Assembly (NCBI RefSeq): GCF_014200725.1
Contig: NZ_JACHCL010000001.1
Coordinates: 930,001 to 994,000, forward strand
Direction of reading: 5' to 3'
DNA length: 64,000 nucleotides
Source: Janthinobacterium silvisoli
Lineage (GTDB): Bacteria > Pseudomonadota > Gammaproteobacteria > Burkholderiales > Burkholderiaceae_D
Shown piece after piece: positions 58,129 to 64,000 of this stretch (position 1 is the stretch's first letter; every line of letters begins with the position of its first letter). Under the pieces are notes generated by a model. That model was not told the DNA's origin. It searched no databases and was given only the letters and a program-made list of their open reading frames with translations. The position numbers and the translations under genes were made by a program.

Positions 58129-61100
58129 ATGGGTAATACAGCATTTCGCTTTGCGGATTGGTACGTCGACCCACTGACAAATCAGATCTCGCGCGATACC
58201 GAAATGCGGCGTCTCGAGCCGCGCGTCATGGATGTGTTGGTCACGCTGTGCGGACGGGCCAATATGGTAGTGAGCGCCGAGGAACTGCTGCGGGAGGTGT
58301 GGGGCAGTACCGTCTATAGCGACAATCCGGTGCACAAGACCATTACCCAGTTGCGTGCGCAGTTGGGCGACAACAGCAAGGTTCCGGTATATATCGAAAC
58401 GATCCGCAAGCGCGGCTACCGCACTATCGGCGAGGTGGTGCGGCAAGCAGCCGATGCCGGCGTGGCGGCCAATCCGGCGCTGGCGGGACGCTCACCGTTT
58501 CGCGGACTGCAGGCTTTCGATGAAAACGATGCGGCGATCTTCTTTGGGCGTCGAGATGCCACAGAGCAACTGCGACAGACAGTCATCTCCCAGTCGCGCG
58601 CCGGGCGGGCGCTGGTCGTGGTGCTGGGCCCCAGCGGCGCCGGCAAGACCTCCCTGGTGCGGGCCGGACTCCTGCCATCGCTGGCGCGTCCCGTAGCCGC
58701 CGGTGGCATCGCGATGGTGTCATCGGTGACACTGGACATGGCCGATGTGGGCGGGCAGGAACTGCTGCTTGCCCTCGCCAGCAGCCTGCTCGACTGGCAG
58801 TTGGGCGAGAACCCCTGCTTTCCCGGCGCCAGCGGTGATTCGCTGGCGGGCCGCCTGCGCGACGGCCTGGAAACCCTGCTCGACGAGCTGCAGGTAACAC
58901 TGGGCGCCGGATCGGCGCCTGGCTCCCACCTGCTGCTTTTCGTCGACCGGCTGGAGGCGATTTTTTCCCTTGCCCGTGTGAGCGACGCCCAGCGTGAGCA
59001 ATTCTTCCTGACGCTGGACAGGCTGGCGCGCAGCAGTCACATCATCGTTATCATTGCCTGCCGCAACGATTTTTATCCCAGCATCGCGCGCTTTCCGCTG
59101 CTCATCGCAGACAAGTCGCGCGGCGGCCATTTCGACGTCACGCCACCGGCCGCGGCCGACATTGCGCAAATGATCCGGCTGCCGGCACAGGCTGCGGGAC
59201 TTTCTTTCGGTATCGATCCCCACAGCCACGCGCGCCTGGACGACTTGCTATGCCAGAGCGCGTCCGGTAGCCCGGATGCGCTGCCCCTGCTGCAATACAC
59301 GCTGCAGGAGCTGTACCGTTTGCGCACCGGCGACGGCGAACTGCGCTGCGACGCCTTCCATCACCTGGGCGGCATCGAAGGGGCGATCGGCCAACGCGCC
59401 GAGGAAGTAATAAGCGCATTGACCGAAGCCCAGCGGGCGGCGCTGCCGCGCGTGCTATCAATGCTGGTTACCTTGTCGGCCGGCGACGATACATTGGCCA
59501 GCTGGCGCGCGCCGCGCTCGGCGCTGCGTTCGGCCGGCGAGCGCGAACTGGTCGATGCGCTGGTGGAACACCGCCTGTTCGTTAGCGAACTGGTCGGCGA
59601 CGAATCGGGTTTCGGTCTCGCCCACGAAGCCCTGCTGCGGCGCTGGCCCCGCGTCACGTCCTGGATCAGCGAGCACCGCGAGCTGCTCCGGACACGCGGC
59701 CGTATCGCCTTGTTGACGCGCCGCTGGCTGGCCGAAAAGAGGTCAGCAGATTTACTGCTGCCACGCGGCAAACAGCTCGACGAGGCGCTCGGCCTGCTCC
59801 AGTCGGGCGTGGTGACACTGTCCGCCGACGAAACCGACTTGATCCAGGTCTCTGCCCATAAGGCCCGCTGGCGCGATCGCATCCGCGCCGGCGTCATCGT
59901 GGTCATCGTCGGGCTGGCCGTGCTCGCTGGCGGCCTGGGTGTCAGCGCCGTGGCCGCAAAAAAAATCGCCGAGCGCCGCGGCACCCAGGCAGAAGGATTG
60001 ATGGGTTTCATGCTGGGAGACTTTGCCGACAAGCTGCGGCCCATAGGACGCCTGGACCTGCTCGACAGCGTTAGCGCCAAGGCGCTCGAGTATCTCGCCA
60101 GTTCGGATAGTGCCCAGCTCAACAATACATCGCTGACCCACCGTGCCAAGGCGCTGGAAGTGATCGGCGAAGTACGCATCGCCCGTGGCGACCCGCGCGC
60201 GGCAATGGAGGCGCTGGAAGCGGCGCAGGCTATCCTGCTGCAGCAGTTGGTGGCCTTGCCACGCGATGGTGAGATATTGAAGCAGCTCGGCAACAATGCC
60301 TTTTGGCAGGGACAGATCCGCCTCAACCAGAACGATTACGCGCAGGCCGAGCACCTGTTCGGCCAATACCTGTACTACAGCGACCGGCGCTATGCACTCG
60401 CCCCCGACGATGTCGATGCCTGGATCGAACAATCCTACGCCCACAACAATCTGGGCACCGTGGCCTTGAAACGCAAACTGCCGCGCTTGGCGGCGGCCGA
60501 GTTCCTGCTGTCGGTGGACTTGAAGATGCGGGCGCTGGAAAAGCGGCCGGCAGACAAGACACTGGCCGTGGAACTGGCCGACAGTCTGTCCTGGGTGGGC
60601 GCAACCAAGGAAACGGCGGGCGAACTGGCGGCGGCGCTGGCACTGTATCAAAGGGAGTTATCGATCGCCCAGGCGCTGCATGCGGGGTCGCCCCAGGATG
60701 CGCTGTGGGCCAACCGGCAGGCGCGGGCGCTGCAGCATCTGGCCGGATTGAAACTGGCCCTCGGCAAAGCCAGCGAGGCGGCCAATGACCTGGCCCGCGC
60801 GCAAGAAATCCTGAACCAGCTGATCGCCAAAGAACCCAGCAACCGTACCTGGCAATGGAATCTGGCACTGAGCGAACTGCAACTGCTGCGCATCGCGTCA
60901 TACCACGATGCCGGTGCGACCTTGCCGGCGTTACGGGAGGTCAGCGGGAAACTGGCGGAACTGACCGCGCTCGACCCGAAGCGGGCCGACTGGGCGCGCC
61001 TGGACGCCATCGGCCGGCAACTCACGGCCGTCGCCCTGCTGGCCAGGCACCAGGCCGGGGCGGCGAAGGCGGCGGTCGAGGAGGCCGTAGTCCGGCTCGA

Positions 61101-61407
61101 CAGACTACTCGACAAGAACCTGGCCGACAGCCACACCCGCGAGACGCTGGCCGCCACGCTGCTGACGCTGGCGGAAATTGAAGCGGCGTCCGGCGCCACT
61201 GGCGCCGCGCATGCGGCCTGTGCCCGTGCGGCCGGCTTGCTTGAAACAGAGGCTTCCGGAAGCGCCGACTTCCGGATACTGGACCCCTGGCTGAAGTCCC
61301 AACACTGCCTGGGCAAGGATGACCAGGCGGCTGCAGCCAGGGCGACGTTGTCACACATCGGCTACAACGAGCACACATTTAAGCTTTATCTGTCCAACAC
61401 CAAATAA
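58129..61407 (+). CDS. OmpR-type winged helix-STAND NTPase-TM-TPR-like regulator
   Basis: A 1092-residue multidomain protein. Residues 6-103 form an OmpR/ToxR-type winged helix (AFRFADWYVDPLTNQISRDT, EELLREVWGSTVYSDNPVHK, IETIRKRGYRTIGEV). Residues 121-510 form an nSTAND1-type NTPase with SPFRGLQAFDENDAAIFFGR, Walker A GPSGAGKTS (167-175), Walker B LLLFVD (268-273) and a C-terminal GFGLAHEALLRRWPRVTSWI typical of this group. One membrane helix spans about 587-609. Residues 640-1060 are Ala/Leu-rich TPR-like helices, predicted periplasmic. It probably senses an envelope signal and regulates transcription from the membrane. The next gene starts nine bases after its stop. Confidence 0.85.
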   Translation: MGNTAFRFADWYVDPLTNQISRDTEMRRLEPRVMDVLVTLCGRANMVVSAEELLREVWGSTVYSDNPVHKTITQLRAQLGDNSKVPVYIETIRKRGYRTIGEVVRQAADAGVAANPALAGRSPFRGLQAFDENDAAIFFGRRDATEQLRQTVISQSRAGRALVVVLGPSGAGKTSLVRAGLLPSLARPVAAGGIAMVSSVTLDMADVGGQELLLALASSLLDWQLGENPCFPGASGDSLAGRLRDGLETLLDELQVTLGAGSAPGSHLLLFVDRLEAIFSLARVSDAQREQFFLTLDRLARSSHIIVIIACRNDFYPSIARFPLLIADKSRGGHFDVTPPAAADIAQMIRLPAQAAGLSFGIDPHSHARLDDLLCQSASGSPDALPLLQYTLQELYRLRTGDGELRCDAFHHLGGIEGAIGQRAEEVISALTEAQRAALPRVLSMLVTLSAGDDTLASWRAPRSALRSAGERELVDALVEHRLFVSELVGDESGFGLAHEALLRRWPRVTSWISEHRELLRTRGRIALLTRRWLAEKRSADLLLPRGKQLDEALGLLQSGVVTLSADETDLIQVSAHKARWRDRIRAGVIVVIVGLAVLAGGLGVSAVAAKKIAERRGTQAEGLMGFMLGDFADKLRPIGRLDLLDSVSAKALEYLASSDSAQLNNTSLTHRAKALEVIGEVRIARGDPRAAMEALEAAQAILLQQLVALPRDGEILKQLGNNAFWQGQIRLNQNDYAQAEHLFGQYLYYSDRRYALAPDDVDAWIEQSYAHNNLGTVALKRKLPRLAAAEFLLSVDLKMRALEKRPADKTLAVELADSLSWVGATKETAGELAAALALYQRELSIAQALHAGSPQDALWANRQARALQHLAGLKLALGKASEAANDLARAQEILNQLIAKEPSNRTWQWNLALSELQLLRIASYHDAGATLPALREVSGKLAELTALDPKRADWARLDAIGRQLTAVALLARHQAGAAKAAVEEAVVRLDRLLDKNLADSHTRETLAATLLTLAEIEAASGATGAAHAACARAAGLLETEASGSADFRILDPWLKSQHCLGKDDQAAAARATLSHIGYNEHTFKLYLSNTK

Positions 61408-61415
61408 GGAAACAT

Positions 61416-61853
61416 ATGAAGCCGGATCCAAAACCACCTTTTGACTTTTACAATACCACGTTGATAAATGTTTTAGTCACGGTAATCTGCGTGCAACCCG
61501 GTACCGGTAATGCCGGAAAGAACAAGGAGTATGAGGTGGAATGCGACGACCTCCATGTCCGTCATCGCAACACGATCATCAATTTTCGCCTGGTGCCGCC
61601 GACCCCGCACCACATCATCTTCACTGGCGTCACGCCCGACTACCCGGCCGAGTTCAGCCCGGCCAGCGTGTCCGTCGACCGCAAGATGATCACCTTTAGC
61701 GACCTTAACAGTAAAAAGGACAATATAAATATCTTCCTTGAGTTCGCCCTCGTCTCCAAGGATAACGAATTTCAGGACACATTCAGCCATGATCCGCAAG
61801 TTGGCAACGATCCGGTGGTGCTGGAACCGCCACACGCCGCCCAGCTGGAATAA
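61416..61853 (+). CDS. Small protein coupled to the STAND regulator, unknown
   Basis: A 145-residue, beta-rich, non-secreted-looking protein with no recognised domain. It has an acidic C-terminus containing paired Asp-Pro and Glu-Pro (DPQVGNDPVVLEPPHAAQLE), which recalls the small group databases name DP-EP proteins; I am unsure of that match. AGGAA precedes the ATG. It starts nine bases after the STAND gene, so it is co-transcribed and may be its partner. Its base composition is more AT-rich than its neighbours, hinting at transfer. Confidence 0.75.
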   Translation: MKPDPKPPFDFYNTTLINVLVTVICVQPGTGNAGKNKEYEVECDDLHVRHRNTIINFRLVPPTPHHIIFTGVTPDYPAEFSPASVSVDRKMITFSDLNSKKDNINIFLEFALVSKDNEFQDTFSHDPQVGNDPVVLEPPHAAQLE

Positions 61854-61860
61854 CATGGCA

Positions 61861-61892
61861 GTCAAGGCCTGCTCTGCGGAGCCGGCCTTGAC
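61861..61892. terminator. Two-step hairpin between convergent genes
   Basis: Outer arms GTCAAGGCC/GGCCTTGAC and inner arms GCTC/GAGC with a TGCG loop, between the small-protein stop and the Vps62-like protein stop. It is a strong hairpin without a T-run. Confidence 0.65.
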
Positions 61893-61907
61893 TTCACTGG
61901 CGCGGCC

Positions 61908-64000
61908 CTATTCCTGGCCGAACCAGTTGCCCTTGAATTTGATCGCCTGCGGTCCCGCGCTGTTGCCCTCCCCACCCAGAACCTTCTTGTCGATCAGTAT
62001 TTCCGCAGCCGCCTCGGACAAGGCGCCAAAGAACGGCGTCGACCCGACCACCGGCCCCAGCACCTTGCGGATGACATTGCTGATATCGGCCCGCGAGAAA
62101 TCGAAATAGCGGCCCCAGCGCCATGGCATCTGCAGCCACAGCGGCTCCAGCGGCGCGTCGTGCGCCAGGAAACCCGCCGACACCAGCCGGCTGCGCCCCG
62201 GATCGCCAAAATTGATGCGTTTGCCCTGATCGCAATGATTGATCAGGCCGATAGCCCATATACCGCCACTGCGGTCATTCGACAGATTGTCACCCGCCGT
62301 CGAATAGAAGGCATGGCCATGACGCGAGGTATACAACACCAGGCGCCTGGTGGCGGCGTCGCGCTCGAGCGAGGCGATATCCTTCCAATCGCCACTGTCG
62401 TGCGCGGACAGGAACAGCTTGACCGGCTTGCCGGTGTCGTTGTCGATGCGGACCAGGAAATGCTCCCAGTCGCCTTCGTGCACGCCCAGTGGCGCCAGGT
62501 CGATGCGGCGGTTCAGGCCCGGGGTATCGAGTTTCAGCATGCCGGCACCATTATAGGGACAGAATATCCAGAAAATGAGATCGGTGGCGTTTTCCGCCGG
62601 CAAGAACTTGGCGTGCACGTACAACGGCCCATCGTCTGGATGCCCCGGTAACAGGCTCTTGTAGTCGGCCTCGTCGATTTTCAGCACGTAGTCGCTGTCG
62701 TGCTTGGGATTATCCGGGGCCGAGCGCGGCAAAATCGCCAGGGCATCGGACCGCACGTCGCCGCTGGCAGCATCCCACAGCGTTCCCGGCGGCATCTGCC
62801 ACACGCCCCGCATTTCATTCCACAGGCCGACACGCCGCAGGAAAATATCGACCGTCGACGAGAAGTATTCCTCGTCGCTGGCAAAATAGACCACCGGCGC
62901 GGCGGCGTCGATGGCCACGTTCAGTTCGGCAAGTGTCATCGGATCCTCATCCCACACTGCACACTGCGGTATTTCCTCGACCGCCGCGGCACTGCCTGGC
63001 GTGGCGATGCGGCGCAGTTCCAGCGCTCCGCCCGGGGTGATGGCCAGCATGTCGAGCGCGGCGCCGACCGGATTGCCCAGCAGGGCTACCTTGTCCAGCC
63101 CGCCGGAGACCAGGTACGGCTGCCCCCAAGGTTCGCCGGCCTTGCGCGTGACGACATACAGCGCCTGACTGGCGTCCACATAGGCCACATGGCTGGCGCC
63201 TGGCGCGGCCCCGACCCATACGATAGCGGCGCCGTCCACATTGGCGATACGTTCCGGGGCGTCGGCCTTCGCCCGGTACACGGCCAGGCCATTGCCGGCC
63301 ACGTACACGTCGGGGACGTCCGGGTCGCTTCCCGGCGCCAGGCGGAAACTGCTCACTGCCGCCGGCAAACCGGTGTACGACACGTTGATGGTCTTGCCGA
63401 AGGCGTCCTCGAACGAGGTAAAGGTCAAGGCGCTATCGTTGTTTACCTGGTACAAAGTCCAGATGCCCGGCCGGCGGAAGGTGCCCAGCGCATAGCCGCG
63501 CACGCTATTCGCATCCTCGGGGATACGCAGCGTCTTCCACGCTGCCGGCGCAGCGGCGGCGTCGAAATAATAGCTGTTGGTGATGCCGGCAACAGCGGCC
63601 CCGACCAACACCAGCAGCGAAGCACCGCCGCCGGCCGGCGCGAAGGAAATCTGCGAAACCACCGTGCCGGCTGGCGCTCCCGTCCGCGCCGGAAGCTTGC
63701 CGATGGCGTCAATCCAGCCATTGTCATCGAGCGCGTTGGACAGGCCGGTGGCAACGAATACCGTGCTGATCGCCACTCCGCGGCGTGGCGCCATGGCGAA
63801 GGCGAGCGCGATCGAGCCGTCGGCCGCCTGCTGGACATCCAAACCCTGAACATGGCCATGCCTGGGCGCCGGCAATACCGCACTGAGCGCCAACTGACGC
63901 CAGGACTGGCCAGTACGGCGGAACAGATACAGCTGCCGGTTCGATCCGATAGCGAAGACCAGCGGCGAACCGGCGGCGTCGCGCACCGCGAACATTGGCT
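61908..64000 (-). CDS. Large Vps62-domain protein (5' end outside window)
   Basis: At least 697 residues; the frame is open to the window edge, so the N-terminus is missing. The N-terminal half has repeated beta-blade patterns (SPLVFAIGSNRQLYLFRRTG, PDVYVAGNGLAVYRAK, ASQALYVVTRKAGEPWGQPY), suggesting a beta-propeller. The C-terminal part carries Vps62-like signatures: APVVYFASDEEYFSSTVD, LGVHEGDWEHFLVRID, FLSAHDSGDW, VLYTSRHGHAFYSTAGDN and a terminal helical segment. Vps62-like domains occur in secreted fungal, plant and bacterial proteins of unknown role. It converges on the STAND operon. Confidence 0.75.
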   Translation of the reverse strand, partial: PMFAVRDAAGSPLVFAIGSNRQLYLFRRTGQSWRQLALSAVLPAPRHGHVQGLDVQQAADGSIALAFAMAPRRGVAISTVFVATGLSNALDDNGWIDAIGKLPARTGAPAGTVVSQISFAPAGGGASLLVLVGAAVAGITNSYYFDAAAAPAAWKTLRIPEDANSVRGYALGTFRRPGIWTLYQVNNDSALTFTSFEDAFGKTINVSYTGLPAAVSSFRLAPGSDPDVPDVYVAGNGLAVYRAKADAPERIANVDGAAIVWVGAAPGASHVAYVDASQALYVVTRKAGEPWGQPYLVSGGLDKVALLGNPVGAALDMLAITPGGALELRRIATPGSAAAVEEIPQCAVWDEDPMTLAELNVAIDAAAPVVYFASDEEYFSSTVDIFLRRVGLWNEMRGVWQMPPGTLWDAASGDVRSDALAILPRSAPDNPKHDSDYVLKIDEADYKSLLPGHPDDGPLYVHAKFLPAENATDLIFWIFCPYNGAGMLKLDTPGLNRRIDLAPLGVHEGDWEHFLVRIDNDTGKPVKLFLSAHDSGDWKDIASLERDAATRRLVLYTSRHGHAFYSTAGDNLSNDRSGGIWAIGLINHCDQGKRINFGDPGRSRLVSAGFLAHDAPLEPLWLQMPWRWGRYFDFSRADISNVIRKVLGPVVGSTPFFGALSEAAAEILIDKKVLGGEGNSAGPQAIKFKGNWFGQE

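Noticed and set aside
58129..61407. The STAND gene as part of a known Avs-type antiviral system
   Set aside because: The fused output is a DNA-binding domain, not a nuclease or other killing effector, and no phage or defence genes are beside it within the window.
61905..64000. The Vps62-like gene as part of an insecticidal toxin complex
   Set aside because: No Tc-toxin or Rhs signatures (YD repeats, RHS core) are visible; the family link alone does not support it.

Overview
The window is about 64 kb of GC-rich (roughly 60%+) chromosome from a betaproteobacterium. Gene order and protein character point to the family Oxalobacteraceae (Janthinobacterium, Massilia or Duganella type). The evidence is the order tpiA-secG-tRNA-Leu-nuoA..N, the rpsO-pnp pair, a complete iscRSUA-hscBA-fdx-iscX operon, an ilvI-ilvH-ilvC / pssA / leuA neighbourhood, and a sigma factor-DUF3619-DUF3106-RDD cassette. 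The genus is inference. No phage, insertion sequence, CRISPR array or rRNA was seen.

Layout. 1-8.6 kb: the 5' part of the complex I operon (nuoA to nuoI plus the first codons of nuoJ), minus strand, preceded by tRNA-Leu(GAG) with its own terminator. 9-17 kb: secG, tpiA, a quinone oxidoreductase, envelope proteins, an FAD oxidoreductase, and rpsO-pnp. 17-22 kb: a small lipoprotein and two tandem paralogous large surface lipoproteins. 22-32 kb: branched-chain amino acid and phospholipid genes (leuA, pssA, ilvC, ilvH, ilvI) interrupted by two tandem SIMPL-domain proteins, an MFS exporter and two small membrane proteins. 33-36 kb: an ECF sigma cassette, a frameshifted truncated haemoglobin and a pseudouridine synthase-like protein. 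36-43 kb: the isc operon with a methyltransferase appended. 43-48 kb: a NADAR protein coupled to a degenerate uracil-DNA-glycosylase-like protein, an aromatic-ring (homogentisate-type) catabolic set with a divergent LysR, and a ChaC cyclotransferase. 49-54.6 kb: a LacI-regulated disaccharide phosphorolysis operon (GH65 phosphorylase, beta-phosphoglucomutase, MFS permease). 54.6-56 kb: a radical SAM protein with a LexA box at its promoter.

The right end (56-64 kb) is accessory in character. It holds a GH25 lysozyme without a signal peptide, a frameshifted small exported protein, and a divergent pair of unusual regulators: a winged-helix/TolB-like protein, and a 1092-residue OmpR-type winged helix fused to a STAND NTPase, one membrane helix and a TPR-like C-terminus. 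A small protein is coupled to the latter, and a large partial protein with a beta-propeller-like N-terminus and a Vps62-like C-terminus faces it. This is the best candidate in the window for an undescribed signalling or conflict system.

Regulatory signals readable directly include a sigma70 promoter overlapped by an IscR-type site upstream of iscR, three LacI-type palindromes, a LexA box, several hairpin terminators and a 116-bp imperfect palindrome between iscS and iscU. Two genes carry apparent single-base frameshifts, which may be real decay or base-calling errors.
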